Shown here one piece after another: positions 29,609 through 39,581 of a DNA stretch of 64,000 nucleotides. A program made the position numbers and the translations under genes. The notes below the pieces were generated by a model that saw only the letters and a program-made list of their open reading frames with translations, searched no databases and had not been told where the DNA came from. How positions within the stretch are numbered: position 1 is the first letter of the stretch; every line of letters begins with the position of its first letter. The stretch comes from Moraxellaceae bacterium (GTDB lineage Bacteria; Pseudomonadota; Gammaproteobacteria; Pseudomonadales; Moraxellaceae), in contig JAUSND010000003.1 in the NCBI GenBank assembly GCA_030646295.1, forward strand, positions 124,001-188,000. Reading direction: 5' to 3'.

Positions 29609-31381
29609 ATGGCAGTTTACAAAACCCCGCTGCGTGACATGCGCTTTGTGCTGGATGAAGTGTTCAAGGCCACAGAGTTCTGGCAGTCCGTGCCGGCACT
29701 GAACGAAGTGGATCGCGATACCGTTGATGCGATTCTCGAAGAATCCGCCAAGCTGAATGAAAACGTGATCTTCCCGCTCAATCGCAGCGGCGATGAAGAA
29801 GGCGCCCAGTTCAATAATGGTGTGGTCACAACGCCAGCCGGCTTCAAGGAAGCTTTCAGGCAGTTTGGCGAGGGTGGCTGGATCGGCCTGGGTGCCGATC
29901 CGCGCTGGGGTGGTGCCGGCATGCCGAAGACGGTGACGGCGCTGACCGATGAAATCCTGTTCTCGGCCAATCCCTCGTTCGCGCTTTATCCGCTGCTGGG
30001 TATTGGTGCTGCGTTGTCCATGTCGCAGCATGCCACCGATGAAATCAACGATCTGTACCTGCCAAAAATCTATTCTGGCGAGTGGGCCGGCACCATGTGC
30101 CTGACCGAGCCGCATGCCGGCACTGATCTTGGTATCATCAAGACGAAGGCTGTGCCGGAAGCTGATGGCTCCTACAGCATCACCGGCACCAAGATCTTCA
30201 TTACTGGTGGTGAGCATGATCTTGCAGAAAACATCATTCACCTTGTGCTGGCCAAACTGCCGGATGCACCGGCAGGCTCCAAGGGTATCTCGCTGTTCCT
30301 CGTGCCGAAGTTCCATGTGAAGGCTGATGGCTCCCTCGGTGAGCGCAATCAGGTGGGTGCCGGCAACATCGAACACAAGATGGGTATCAAGGCCTCGGCC
30401 ACCTGCGTCATGAACTTTGATGGCGCCAAGGGCTATCTGATAGGCCGGATCAATGAAGGCCTGGCGGCGATGTTCGTGATGATGAATTACGAACGCCTGT
30501 CCATGGGCATCCAGGGCCTGGGTGCTTCGGAAGTGGCCTACCAGAGTGCGGCGGCCTATGCACGCGACCGCCTGCAGGGGCGTTCTGCCACGGGCGTGAA
30601 GTCACCGGAAAAGCCGGCCGACTCACTGCTGGTGCATCCGGATATCCGTCGCATGCTGCTGAAGACGCGAGCGCATAACGAAGCCGCCCGTTGCTTCGTG
30701 ATGTACACCGCAAAGTATCTCGACCTGTCCAAGTATGCCGAAGGTGAAGTGGCTGCTGCTGCCGCTGATCGTGTCGCGCTGCTCACCCCGGTGGTGAAGG
30801 CCTTCCTCTCGGACAAGGGCTTCGAGGGTTGCGTGGATGCCCAGCAGGTGTTTGGTGGTCACGGTTTCATTCGTGAGTGGGGCATGGAGCAGCTGGTGCG
30901 TGATGTGCGCATTGCACAGATCTACGAAGGCGCCAACGGCATTCAGGCCAATGACCTCATGGGTCGCAAGGTCGTCAAGAACAAGGCTGCTTTCGTGAAG
31001 ACTTACGTTGCCGAAATGCGTGAGGCGGCAGCACGGCTGAATGCCCCGGAAACGGCACGCCTCAAGACCGGCTTTGTGGCAGCCATTGATCGTCTGGAAG
31101 CACTGACCCAGCGCGTCATCGAGCTGTCCGCCAGCAATGGTGACGAAATCAACGCCGCTGCAGTCGACTACCTGCATGTGTTCGGTTTTACCAGCTATGC
31201 CTACATGTGGGCGCTGATGGCCGAAGCAGCTGTTGGCAAGAAGGATGACAGCTTCTATGCCGACAAGCTGGCGCTTGCAGACTATTTTGCCGTGCGCGTG
31301 CTGCCTGAGATGGAGGGCCGTGCCCGTATGGTTGAGGCAGGGGCAACGTCGCTGATGAGTTTCAGCGAGGCTTATTTCTAA
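29609..31381 (+). CDS. Acyl-CoA dehydrogenase (second tandem paralogue)
   Basis: A 590 aa paralogue of the preceding acyl-CoA dehydrogenase with the same order of segments: KTPLRDMRFVLDEVF at the N-terminus, CLTEPHAGTDLG, SITGTKIFITGGEHD, and GGHGFIREWGMEQLVRDVR. The candidate catalytic glutamate is Glu440 in QIYEGANGIQ. The C-terminal domain is diverged from the first copy, suggesting different chain-length range. GAGGTAG lies upstream of ATG 29609. It sits between two terminators, so it may be transcribed alone. Confidence 0.95.
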   Translation: MAVYKTPLRDMRFVLDEVFKATEFWQSVPALNEVDRDTVDAILEESAKLNENVIFPLNRSGDEEGAQFNNGVVTTPAGFKEAFRQFGEGGWIGLGADPRWGGAGMPKTVTALTDEILFSANPSFALYPLLGIGAALSMSQHATDEINDLYLPKIYSGEWAGTMCLTEPHAGTDLGIIKTKAVPEADGSYSITGTKIFITGGEHDLAENIIHLVLAKLPDAPAGSKGISLFLVPKFHVKADGSLGERNQVGAGNIEHKMGIKASATCVMNFDGAKGYLIGRINEGLAAMFVMMNYERLSMGIQGLGASEVAYQSAAAYARDRLQGRSATGVKSPEKPADSLLVHPDIRRMLLKTRAHNEAARCFVMYTAKYLDLSKYAEGEVAAAAADRVALLTPVVKAFLSDKGFEGCVDAQQVFGGHGFIREWGMEQLVRDVRIAQIYEGANGIQANDLMGRKVVKNKAAFVKTYVAEMREAAARLNAPETARLKTGFVAAIDRLEALTQRVIELSASNGDEINAAAVDYLHVFGFTSYAYMWALMAEAAVGKKDDSFYADKLALADYFAVRVLPEMEGRARMVEAGATSLMSFSEAYF

Positions 31382-31400
31382 GCGGTTTCTCTCCTTCCTG

Positions 31401-31430
31401 AAAAGGCCCGCAGATGCGGGCCTTTTTTTT
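31401..31430 (+). terminator. Rho-independent terminator
   Basis: AAGGCCCGC, loop AGAT, GCGGGCCTT (31403-31424), then a run of T. A textbook terminator for the second acyl-CoA dehydrogenase. Confidence 0.92.
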
Positions 31431-31580
31431 GAACATTGCTGCGGCGCATTGATAAGCGGGTTGTATCCATCCGTGTGCTGCAAGGCAGAAAGCACTTGGT
31501 GGAGTCACATAATCTTGTGGCAGTATCTGGGGTGCCGGATACCGGATCAGGTTGGAAAAGGAGCTTTCAGGCATGTGTTC

Positions 31581-32741
31581 ATGTGGTTGGACGGGGTGAG
31601 GGTGCAGGGGCGCAGGTGTGCCAGGCGCCCGGCTGGCCGGCAGTGTGCCGGCCGGACTCTCCGTGTGCTCACGATCTGGCTTTCCCTGTTGCCGGCATTG
31701 CTGCATGCCAGTGAGGAGGAGCCATCTCCTGCAGGTGTGCCACTGTCAGCCCCTGCCGGCCCTGACGCGGCGATTACTGTGGAGGTGCCACCCCAGGCAG
31801 TGGCAGATGGTGTCCTTGAGGCCGCCGACAAGGGCTGTATCCGCCGGGATGAGAGCGGCCAGTTCATGGGGTGGATGGACTATCAGCAGTGCGTGTTTTC
31901 GGGGCAAACTGTTGATGCTGCACGCTGGTTTGACGATTTGTTCGGTGACTGGAGTGATGATGAGGCCGGCGCGCTGGTACGTGTCATCAGCGAAGTCGGC
32001 TGGGACGAGGAGAATGGTTGGAGCACCGAGGCAAGGGTGCGTGCGCGAGTGGATTTGCCGAATGCCAGCAGACGCATGCGGTTGATCATTTCTGATGACG
32101 GGGAGGATACGCTAACGCAGGAGCAGCGCAGCTCACCGCAGGCATTGAAGGATATCCGGGATAATGCCTCGGTTTCCGTGCGCTGGAATCCGCTGGATCT
32201 CGCCAGGATCGACTCGGACATGGATATTGGTCTGCGCAGTGGCCCGGATATCTTCGCGCGCCTGCGCTTGCGCCGGCTATGGACGCTAACCGAGAACTCT
32301 GTGGTGAGGGCAGGCCAGACCTTTCGTTATGGTACCGAAAGTCTGGGTGTGTCCACCTCCCAGCTGGATTTTCAGCGTGCCATGTCGGAGCAGGCGGTGT
32401 TGGGTTTCAATACGGTTTTCCAGTTTGATCAGGCTCAGGATCAGGATGGTTTTGTCTGGACACATGGGTTGGCAATGTCGCATGTGCTCAGGAATAAAGG
32501 CTCCCTTGCTTACGGTATTTCCCTGAGCGGTCATACCCAGCCAAACTACAGCAAGGAGAGTTATGGGCCCTGGATGTTGTGGCGGCAGTCATTCCTGCGT
32601 GATTGGCTTTATTATGAGGTTGAGCCGCGATTGACGCGCTACCGGGATGTGGAGTGGGATGTGGTGCCCTCGGTGGTACTGAGGCTTGAGATGCATTTTG
32701 GTAGTCGCAAGAAGGTTAAAGAGCCGGTTTCCGGCAAATGA
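31581..32741 (+). CDS. Exported protein of unknown function
   Basis: About 386 aa from ATG 31581. After an arginine-rich N-terminus comes a hydrophobic signal (LRVLTIWLSLLPALLHA, cleavage near HAS). The mature part has a proline-rich linker, an acidic region (WFDDLFGDWSDDEAG), then alternating polar/hydrophobic strands to the end (RLRLRRLWTLTENSVVRAGQTF, VVLRLEMHFG). That pattern suggests a beta-rich, possibly outer-membrane protein, but the family is not recognised. The start is uncertain: AAAAGGAG (31556-31563) is placed for a short frame ATG 31573 whose TGA overlaps an in-frame GTG at 31596, so GTG 31596 by translational coupling is a real alternative. First of three genes in the same direction. 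Confidence 0.65.
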   Translation: MWLDGVRVQGRRCARRPAGRQCAGRTLRVLTIWLSLLPALLHASEEEPSPAGVPLSAPAGPDAAITVEVPPQAVADGVLEAADKGCIRRDESGQFMGWMDYQQCVFSGQTVDAARWFDDLFGDWSDDEAGALVRVISEVGWDEENGWSTEARVRARVDLPNASRRMRLIISDDGEDTLTQEQRSSPQALKDIRDNASVSVRWNPLDLARIDSDMDIGLRSGPDIFARLRLRRLWTLTENSVVRAGQTFRYGTESLGVSTSQLDFQRAMSEQAVLGFNTVFQFDQAQDQDGFVWTHGLAMSHVLRNKGSLAYGISLSGHTQPNYSKESYGPWMLWRQSFLRDWLYYEVEPRLTRYRDVEWDVVPSVVLRLEMHFGSRKKVKEPVSGK

Positions 32742-32748
32742 GGGATAT

Positions 32749-33186
32749 ATGTCTTTGCAAGTCGTACTCAAGGAACACATGTCAGGCTGGATTGCCTTCA
32801 ACCCCGACAGTGGCTTGCCCGCTGGCCGGCACTCGTTTGTGCTTAATGTGGATGCGGCCACGACCGAGCTTCTCCGCTTCGGGGCAGTCCGTCATTGCTC
32901 CGGTACAGTGGAGTTCGGGGCCTTTCATCGCCCTGTGAGGGTTCGCGGGGAGCTAGTACTGCAGCTGACGGGGCCGTCCTACGATCTGCATTTCGAGCTT
33001 GATGATATTGGTGAGCTGCATGTGGCCGGTCGTAAAACCTATGATGTCCGCAATCTGGTGGAGTCCATGACGACACTGCCGCTGATGGTCTATCGGGGTG
33101 GACATGTCATTGGTGAGGCCGAGCTGGTGTATCGTGATTCCGTGGTGACGTTCCCGCTCAAGGCATTGCGCTTGCGGGTGAGCTAA
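32749..33186 (+). CDS. Conserved-looking small protein of unknown function
   Basis: A 145 aa protein with no signal peptide or membrane helix, largely predicted beta strands (HSFVLNVDAATTELLRFG, VRVRGELVLQLTG, YDLHFELDDIGELHVAG). It starts seven bases after the preceding exported protein gene and is followed ten bases later by the next, so it belongs to a three-gene operon. ATG 32749 has a modest AGGG upstream; the frame is open further upstream, but that would overlap the previous gene. Codon use resembles its neighbours. I do not recognise the family; the beta-rich sequence next to a lipocalin-like protein hints at lipid or hydrophobic ligand handling, which is inference. Confidence 0.65.
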   Translation: MSLQVVLKEHMSGWIAFNPDSGLPAGRHSFVLNVDAATTELLRFGAVRHCSGTVEFGAFHRPVRVRGELVLQLTGPSYDLHFELDDIGELHVAGRKTYDVRNLVESMTTLPLMVYRGGHVIGEAELVYRDSVVTFPLKALRLRVS

Positions 33187-33196
33187 GGGGATTTTC

Positions 33197-34237
33197 ATGA
33201 TTGATCCAGTGGCATTTGCATTGCCCGAAGCCCGTGGTGGGCTTTATGAGTCATTCTACTTTCGTGGCACCAGCCAGGATGGGCGTCATGCTTTCTGGCT
33301 CAAGCATAATCTCCTGCGCCGTAATGGGCAGAAGACCATTACGGTGGAAAACGCGTTCATCATCTTTGATCGTGTCAGTGGTGAGTCTGAAGTCATTTAT
33401 GACAAGGAGGACATGACACCAGCGGCCTTTGCTACCTTTTCCAGATCCGGTCACTGGGAGCAGGCCAGCGCCAATTTTGCATCAGGCTCGTTTTTTTCGA
33501 TTTCCCGCGAAGCGCTGCGTGGAAAGCTGCATACATCGCGTGGGACGGCCCAATGGGAGCTGGCGCTGGAGCGTTCGGATGAAGTGCTTTATCACTTCCC
33601 GAATGAGCGACTCTATCATCTGCCCTGGCCAAAGAAGAAAATCATTACCCGCGACTGCTTTCTGACATTCAGGGGGCGTATTGCATGTGCCGGCATTACC
33701 GTTGATGGCGAGTTTCTGGGCATGAACGGCCACAACTGGGGAACAGAGCATGCGTATGAGTATGCCTATGCCGACTGCAATCGGTTTGCCGAAGACCCGG
33801 GAGCGTACTTTGACGGATTTTCTGTAAAGATTGCGCTGGCGCGAGGGTTGGTGAAGTCGCCATTCCTCAGTATGTGCTCACTCAAGACGCAGGGAAAATG
33901 GCATCACTTCAATGCCCTGAGTGCCAGCTGGAAGCAGCGGGTAGAGGCTCTGGATGATTATCGCTGGATGGTGACCTTTACTAATGCCAGTCATCGGCTT
34001 GAGGTGAGCATTGATGGCCATAATCCACGTATCGAGCCGTGGGTGGCCTTGCATTATGACCATCCAGGTGGCGCCCGCTCGGTTGTAAAGAACACAAAAT
34101 TTGCGACCGCCAGACTGCAGCTTTTTTCGGTGCCGGATAACCGGCTGGTGCAGGAGTTGAGTAGCGAGTTCTTTGAACTTGAAACCTTGCTGCCAGGCAA
34201 CATGCCCTCGGGCAAAGGCTATGCCGGCATTCCCTGA
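33197..34237 (+). CDS. Beta-rich protein, possibly lipocalin/AttH-like, function unknown
   Basis: A 346 aa protein without a signal peptide. The chain is beta-rich throughout and has the striking FLGMNGHNWGTEHAYEYAY near residue 175, reminiscent of the GHxWG-type segment of lipocalin-like hydroxylases/AttH-CrtC relatives. AAGGGG lies six bases before ATG 33197. Third gene of the unknown operon, closed by a bidirectional hairpin. The likeness is by motif only. If it is AttH/CrtC-like, it would bind or modify a hydrophobic ligand such as a lipid or isoprenoid. Confidence 0.6.
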   Translation: MIDPVAFALPEARGGLYESFYFRGTSQDGRHAFWLKHNLLRRNGQKTITVENAFIIFDRVSGESEVIYDKEDMTPAAFATFSRSGHWEQASANFASGSFFSISREALRGKLHTSRGTAQWELALERSDEVLYHFPNERLYHLPWPKKKIITRDCFLTFRGRIACAGITVDGEFLGMNGHNWGTEHAYEYAYADCNRFAEDPGAYFDGFSVKIALARGLVKSPFLSMCSLKTQGKWHHFNALSASWKQRVEALDDYRWMVTFTNASHRLEVSIDGHNPRIEPWVALHYDHPGGARSVVKNTKFATARLQLFSVPDNRLVQELSSEFFELETLLPGNMPSGKGYAGIP

Positions 34238-34260
34238 TACAGTAAGAAGTGGTTCCATTC

Positions 34261-34298
34261 ATAATGAAAATCCCCGCAGTTGCGGGGATTTTCATTAT
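34261..34298. terminator. Perfect 18-bp bidirectional terminator hairpin
   Basis: ATAATGAAAATCCCCGCA and its exact complement (34281-34298) are separated by only GT. A- and T-rich flanks within the stem let it act on both strands, ending the unknown operon rightward and the hybrid kinase gene leftward. Confidence 0.9.
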
Positions 34299-34328
34299 GG
34301 GCATTTTGCAAATGCGGGTGTTGCATGC

Positions 34329-37139
34329 TCAGCTCAGGCTGGCAGTATTTTGTGTATGCGGTGCCCATGCAAGCAAGGCATTCTGAAGCTCGGCCAGTTC
34401 CACCGGTTTGGATAGATGGGCGTTCATGCCAGCCTCGCGGCTCTTCATCTTGTGCTCGTCCAGAATGTGTGCGGTGAGCGCGAGAATGGGAATGGGTTTG
34501 CGCGCAGTGACATGCTCCCACTCACGAATTGCCTGGGTTGCTGCATAACCGTCCATGAAGGGCATGTCGCAATCCATGAGCACGATATCGTATTCCCTGC
34601 GGCTGACTTCCTCCACGACTTCACGGCCATTGGCCACGACGGTCGCCTGTACGCCCAGCTTGCCCAGCATGCCGCGAATCACTTTCTGGCTAAGATGATT
34701 GTCTTCGGCAATCAGCACACGCAATTGCTTCAGTCCTTCCTTGTCAGTGTTGCTCAGGGCCGGTGTCTGTTCGTGCAGTCTTTTCAGGTGACCAAGCTCT
34801 TCGGCAATCGCAGTCTTGAGCTGGCGTTCGGTTACGGGCTTGGCCAGAATGCGCCGGATACCGACATTACGTGTCATGGTATGGGTTGGCGCAACATTCA
34901 TGCCGGTCATCATCATCATGATGACATCATTGCGGATGATGGGGTCTTCCTTGATGCGTGCTGCCAGTTGCAGACCGCTCATGCCGGGCATGTTGTGGTC
35001 GAGCAGGATCACATCAAACGGTTCGCCCAGATTGGCGGCATTCCGGGTAAGGGCCAGAGCCTCGGCGCCGTTGTCAGCCGTGCGTACAACCATCCCCCAG
35101 CGCCCGGCCTGCTCGGCGACAACGCGATTGACGGTCGCGTTGTCGTCGACCACCAGCAGGCGCAGTCCACGCAACCAGTGATCCGGAATATTGTCTTCTG
35201 GCTGACTGGTGGCCTGAGCCTTGAGCGGCAGATCAAACCAGAAGGTTGATCCCTGTCGCGGCTGGCTGCTGACGCCAATTTCACCGCCCATGAGCTCTAC
35301 CAGCTGCTTGCAGATGGACAGGCCAAGCCCTGTTCCAGGGCTGTTGCCAGCCTGGTTGGGCAGAAAGATGACATCAAGCTGGTCAGGTGGAATGCCGCTG
35401 CCGGTGTCACGCACTTCAACGCGCATGCCACGCTTGCCTTGCTGCAGGTGAATCTCGACTTCGCCATTCTGGGTGAACTTGATGGCATTGCGCAGCAGGT
35501 TGCTGATGACCTGGCGCAGACGGGTCGGATCTCCCGAGACCAGTGTTGGAAGGCCCGGGTCTATTGTAGCGATAAGTTCGAGGTGTTTTTCCTCGGCATG
35601 TGTCTTGAACAGGGTCAGGCACTCGCCAAGCAGGATGCCAAGATCAAAGGGCTCTTCTACAACACGAAGCTTGCCGGCCTCCATCTTCGAGTGGTCAAGA
35701 ATGTCGTTGAGGATGCGTAGCAGGGAGTTGCTGGAGGCATGAATGGTATTGACATACTCGCGTTGCCCCTGCGTGAGAGGCGTGTCGGCCAGCAGTTCGG
35801 TCATGCCAAGAATGCCGCTCATGGGCGTCCGTATTTCATGGCTCATCTGTGACAGGAACTCTTCCTTCGCACGGGTTTCCGCAGCACTTATCCTGGCAAG
35901 CTCATGCAGGTGCGCGTTTTCCAGCATGACGCTGCGCTGGTGCAGCGCCAGGGCGACGGCGATCAGGAGTGCTTCCGTACAGGCGGCAAACATTACCAGG
36001 GCACTGGTGGGCAGGTTGGTATCGAGGCCACCCGGGAGGTTGGTGGCAGAGAGTGCGGTGGCAAGTATCAGGATCAGGCGGGCAGCCGCATAAAGCAGGC
36101 CAGGACCGAGTCCGTTCCTCCAGCTGAGGAAGCCGGCGACGGGGAGTACGATGCCCGTCCACAAGGCGCTGAAGGCCGTGATGTAGCCAGCGTGATCAGG
36201 TGAAAGGGTGAGGGCCAGGATCATCAGCATGCCCAGTGCCAGTGCCTGCATTTGCACCAGTCGGGTAAAAACGGCGGGCAAATGGTTGCGCAGGAGGCTG
36301 CCGGCAAAAAGCGTGGCAGCTATCTGTGCCAGGAATACGCTGCACACCTCAAGGAAATTCTGCAGGTTGCGAATGCGCAGGAACTCTACGCCGATCACGC
36401 CGTTTTCGGTCAGCAGGTAGGCGGTTACGACCAGCAGGTAAAGCATGAACCAGAGGCTTGCGCGATCACGTGCATGGCTGTGCAGGAGCAAAAGCGAATA
36501 CAGCATCAGGCCTGTCATGATGCCGATGCCGATACCGAACAGGGCTGTGGTGGTGCGTTGTGCGGTTGCCATGCTCTCGGTTGTGCCAAGAGTGATGGAG
36601 GAGGTCAGCCCCAGATTGGTATTGATGCGCAGGTAATACGTGGTGACTTGTCCGGCACGGGCATCAAGGTGGAAGCGGTAGCTGTTGCCTGCATCGTCAG
36701 CAATGATCTGCGTGGTTCGTACGCCGGCATCCCGGTGCTGGTAAAAGCCGCGTTCATCGGGTTCATACAGGCTGACATGGGCCAGACTGGCCCGGTCCAG
36801 GTCAAGTACAAGCTTGCGCCGGGTATCGTCAGGATTCTGAACGCTGAAACGGATCCACCACGCAGACCGGGACAGGCCCCGCTTCAGCATGGGAGAGTTA
36901 TTGGCCTTGAAAAAAGGCGCCAGTTCGGCGCTCTGGACTTCGGCAAGGGTCAGTGCGCCATCGGAGTCTTCCAGTACTTCCAGATACTCGCCAAGCGGGG
37001 TTTGCCCAAGGTTTGCGGTCAGTGCAACAACGGGGCCTGCCAGCAATGAGCCAGGCAGCAGGAGGGATGCCAGCAGGCAGAGTCCGGGCACAATGCGCCA
37101 CCAGCCCTGCGCGCGCCCGCCCTGGCGTTGACTCTCCAT
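34329..37139 (-). CDS. 7TM-DISM hybrid sensor histidine kinase with two receiver domains (RetS/LadS-type architecture)
   Basis: A 936 aa inner-membrane signalling protein. Order: signal sequence; periplasmic 7TMR-DISMED2 sensor (about 40-190); seven-helix 7TMR-DISM (about 195-400); HisKA with phospho-acceptor His434 ([14 protein letters not shown]); HATPase with [18 protein letters not shown] and GTGLGLSI; receiver 1 with Asp714 ([13 protein letters not shown]); receiver 2 with Asp856 ([13 protein letters not shown]). The length and order are those of Pseudomonas RetS (about 940 aa), which in P. aeruginosa lies next to purD; here purD is 17 kb away. GGGAG precedes ATG 37139. All kinase motifs are intact, so it may be an active kinase rather than a pure antagonist. 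Orthology to RetS is inference. Confidence 0.93.
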   Translation of the reverse strand: MESQRQGGRAQGWWRIVPGLCLLASLLLPGSLLAGPVVALTANLGQTPLGEYLEVLEDSDGALTLAEVQSAELAPFFKANNSPMLKRGLSRSAWWIRFSVQNPDDTRRKLVLDLDRASLAHVSLYEPDERGFYQHRDAGVRTTQIIADDAGNSYRFHLDARAGQVTTYYLRINTNLGLTSSITLGTTESMATAQRTTTALFGIGIGIMTGLMLYSLLLLHSHARDRASLWFMLYLLVVTAYLLTENGVIGVEFLRIRNLQNFLEVCSVFLAQIAATLFAGSLLRNHLPAVFTRLVQMQALALGMLMILALTLSPDHAGYITAFSALWTGIVLPVAGFLSWRNGLGPGLLYAAARLILILATALSATNLPGGLDTNLPTSALVMFAACTEALLIAVALALHQRSVMLENAHLHELARISAAETRAKEEFLSQMSHEIRTPMSGILGMTELLADTPLTQGQREYVNTIHASSNSLLRILNDILDHSKMEAGKLRVVEEPFDLGILLGECLTLFKTHAEEKHLELIATIDPGLPTLVSGDPTRLRQVISNLLRNAIKFTQNGEVEIHLQQGKRGMRVEVRDTGSGIPPDQLDVIFLPNQAGNSPGTGLGLSICKQLVELMGGEIGVSSQPRQGSTFWFDLPLKAQATSQPEDNIPDHWLRGLRLLVVDDNATVNRVVAEQAGRWGMVVRTADNGAEALALTRNAANLGEPFDVILLDHNMPGMSGLQLAARIKEDPIIRNDVIMMMMTGMNVAPTHTMTRNVGIRRILAKPVTERQLKTAIAEELGHLKRLHEQTPALSNTDKEGLKQLRVLIAEDNHLSQKVIRGMLGKLGVQATVVANGREVVEEVSRREYDIVLMDCDMPFMDGYAATQAIREWEHVTARKPIPILALTAHILDEHKMKSREAGMNAHLSKPVELAELQNALLAWAPHTQNTASLS

Positions 37140-37330
37140 TACTGCGACTCCCTGCTACCCGGCTGAAAGGTTCAGCACGCATGCCTATACAGTAGCAATT
37201 AAACCGGAGCGCACCCTTAAAGGCCAGCGCCACCGGACGGCGACTGGTGGCTAAAGGGCTTGCAGTGAGCGGTGCCGGCATGGGAAGTTCTGTCCCGGTA
37301 GTCGACAACAGGGACAAGAGGCAGGGCAGC

Positions 37331-39574
37331 ATGTGGGAGACGTTGCGGAACAGTATGCGCGGTGTGCCGGCCTGGCTCGGTCTGGGCATTGTCATCCTGA
37401 TACTGGTACTTGATGTCATCAGCCTCAGTGAGGACAGCCGGGTGGCTGGCAGGATCGCCCGACCGCTGGATCGTCTGGATACCCTGTTGTATGACCTGCG
37501 CTTTCAGCTACTCACGACGACCCGCCCGGAAGGGCAGGTCCCCGTAATTGTGGTCGACATTGATGAGCAGAGCATCAAGCGAGAAGGGCGTTGGCCCTGG
37601 AGTCGCGACAAGGTGGCCACACTGGTAAAAGCCCTGGAGAAAGAAGGTGCCAGTCTCATCGGGTTTGACGTGCTGTTTTCCGAAGCAGAGAGCAATGCGG
37701 CTGATCAGGTATTGGCAGACCCCACTCTTTCACCCGCGGCAAGAGCAGAGATTACGGCGCGGCGCTCCCGTTTTGATCATGATGCCAGTCTTGCCTCGGT
37801 AGTTGCCTCACGCACAGTGCTGGGCTACATGTTTCATGCGGATGGTGTGCAGGTGGGAACACTGCCCCAGCCGTTTCTCATGCTGGACCCGCAGGATAAC
37901 GCCTGGCGTGTGATTTCCTTGCCGGACTATACCGGCAACCTTCCGGTGTTGATGGCAAAGGCACTGTCATCCGGGTTTTTCACGACACTGCCTGATCGTG
38001 ACGGCGTCATCAGGCGCTCCCCCTTGATACTGCGTCATCAGGATGCGCTCTATAACTCTCTTGCGCTGGAGATGGCCAGGGTTTACCTCAATGCGCCTTT
38101 CATCAAGCTGCAAACGGCAAGTTGCCGCGGGGGCATGACGTGCATCGAGAGCATCCAGATTGCCGACCGCATCATTCGTACCGATGAAAGTGGCAGGGCG
38201 CTGGTGCCATACAAGGGCCGACGGGAAAGCTACACGTATGTGCCTGCTTCCCGCGTCATGCGGGGTGAGTTGCCGGCAGGCACCCTGAAGGGTGCCATTG
38301 TGCTTGTGGGAACATCGGCACTGGGGCTGGCTGACTTGCGGACGACCCCACTGGAAACGCTGTACCCGGGGGTGGAGGTGCATGCCAATCTGGTTGATGC
38401 GATTTTGCAAAGCACGCCAGGAAACGGGCAGTTTGTCTATCGTCCGGACTGGGAGCCGGGAGCCACGTTTGTGCTGTTGCTGGTGAGCGGACTCTTGCTG
38501 GCCCTGCTGCTGCCAAGACTGGAGCCGGGCTACATGATATTGGTGTCCGGTGGCTGGCTGCTGGTGCTGGTGCTGGGTAATTTTGCGCTGTGGAAGGCCG
38601 CCAGGTTTGATTTGCCGCTGGCGGCGTTGCTGCTCATGGCATCCTCCATTGCCCTGTTCAATATCGTCTTCGGATTTTTGCGTGCCAGTCACCAGAAGCG
38701 TGAAATCAAGACCATGTTTGGTCAGTACGTTCCTCCTGCTCATGTTGAGCAGATGCTGGCACATCCCGAGTCGGTCTCCCTCGAGGGCGAGAGTCGCGAG
38801 ATGACGGTCCTGTTCTCCGATATCCGCAGCTTTACCTCCATTTCCGAAGGGCTGAGCGCGCAGGCCCTGAAACAGATGCTGAATCGTTTTTTTACCCCGA
38901 TTACCCAGGTCATTTTTGATAATAACGGTACGATCGACAAGTATGTGGGCGACATGGTCATGGCATTCTGGAATGCCCCGCTTGAAGACAGGCGCCATGC
39001 CCATAATGCCATTGTGACTGCGCTGGCCATGCAGAAGCGAACGGATGACCTGAGGCAGGAGTTCATGGCATCCGGATTTCCCGAAGTGAATATCGGCATC
39101 GGCATCAATACGGGAATGATGAATGTCGGCGACATGGGGTCGGAGTTCCGGCGTGCCTACACGGTACTGGGTGATGCCGTGAATCTGGGTTCCCGTCTTG
39201 AAAGCCTGACCAAGTTTTATGGAGTCAGGATCCTGGTGGGGGAGTCCACTCATGCGCAGGCGCCGGATTTCCTGTACCGGCGTGTGGATCGCATCATCGT
39301 CAAGGGCAAGAGCGAGCCGGTGATGGTGTATGAGCCGGTCTGTCTGCTCAGTGAGGCAAGCACGTCACGCAAGGAGCGAGTGGCTCGCTACAATGAGGCA
39401 ATCGGCTATTACCATGCGCAGCAATGGAGTGCGGCAGAGGATATCCTGCAGGAGTTGCTGGCGCAGGATCCCGAGCGGAAGTTATATCGCATGTACATTG
39501 ATCGCATTGCCACCTTGCGCAATGCAGACATGACCGTTGGCTGGTCGGGTGTCTTTGAGCATGTCAGCAAGTAG
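37331..39574 (+). CDS. CHASE2-domain class III adenylate/guanylate cyclase
   Basis: About 747 aa. An N-terminal membrane helix (LGLGIVILILVLDVI), a periplasmic CHASE2 domain (VIVVDIDEQSIKREGRWPW, LIGFDVLFSEAE), three close C-terminal helices (about 380-450), then the cyclase core: TVLFSDIRSFTSISEGL and KYVGDMVMAFWNAP carry both metal-binding aspartates, and GIGINTGMMNVGDMG follows. A TPR-like tail (ARYNEAIGYYHAQQWSAAE) ends the protein. Start ATG 37331 has AGAGG upstream; ATG 37280 and GTG 37247 are alternatives in the same frame. It is divergent from the hybrid kinase and ends seven bases before the convergent AraC gene. Same architecture as the cyclase at the left edge. Confidence 0.92.
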   Translation: MWETLRNSMRGVPAWLGLGIVILILVLDVISLSEDSRVAGRIARPLDRLDTLLYDLRFQLLTTTRPEGQVPVIVVDIDEQSIKREGRWPWSRDKVATLVKALEKEGASLIGFDVLFSEAESNAADQVLADPTLSPAARAEITARRSRFDHDASLASVVASRTVLGYMFHADGVQVGTLPQPFLMLDPQDNAWRVISLPDYTGNLPVLMAKALSSGFFTTLPDRDGVIRRSPLILRHQDALYNSLALEMARVYLNAPFIKLQTASCRGGMTCIESIQIADRIIRTDESGRALVPYKGRRESYTYVPASRVMRGELPAGTLKGAIVLVGTSALGLADLRTTPLETLYPGVEVHANLVDAILQSTPGNGQFVYRPDWEPGATFVLLLVSGLLLALLLPRLEPGYMILVSGGWLLVLVLGNFALWKAARFDLPLAALLLMASSIALFNIVFGFLRASHQKREIKTMFGQYVPPAHVEQMLAHPESVSLEGESREMTVLFSDIRSFTSISEGLSAQALKQMLNRFFTPITQVIFDNNGTIDKYVGDMVMAFWNAPLEDRRHAHNAIVTALAMQKRTDDLRQEFMASGFPEVNIGIGINTGMMNVGDMGSEFRRAYTVLGDAVNLGSRLESLTKFYGVRILVGESTHAQAPDFLYRRVDRIIVKGKSEPVMVYEPVCLLSEASTSRKERVARYNEAIGYYHAQQWSAAEDILQELLAQDPERKLYRMYIDRIATLRNADMTVGWSGVFEHVSK

Positions 39575-39581
39575 GTCCTGA

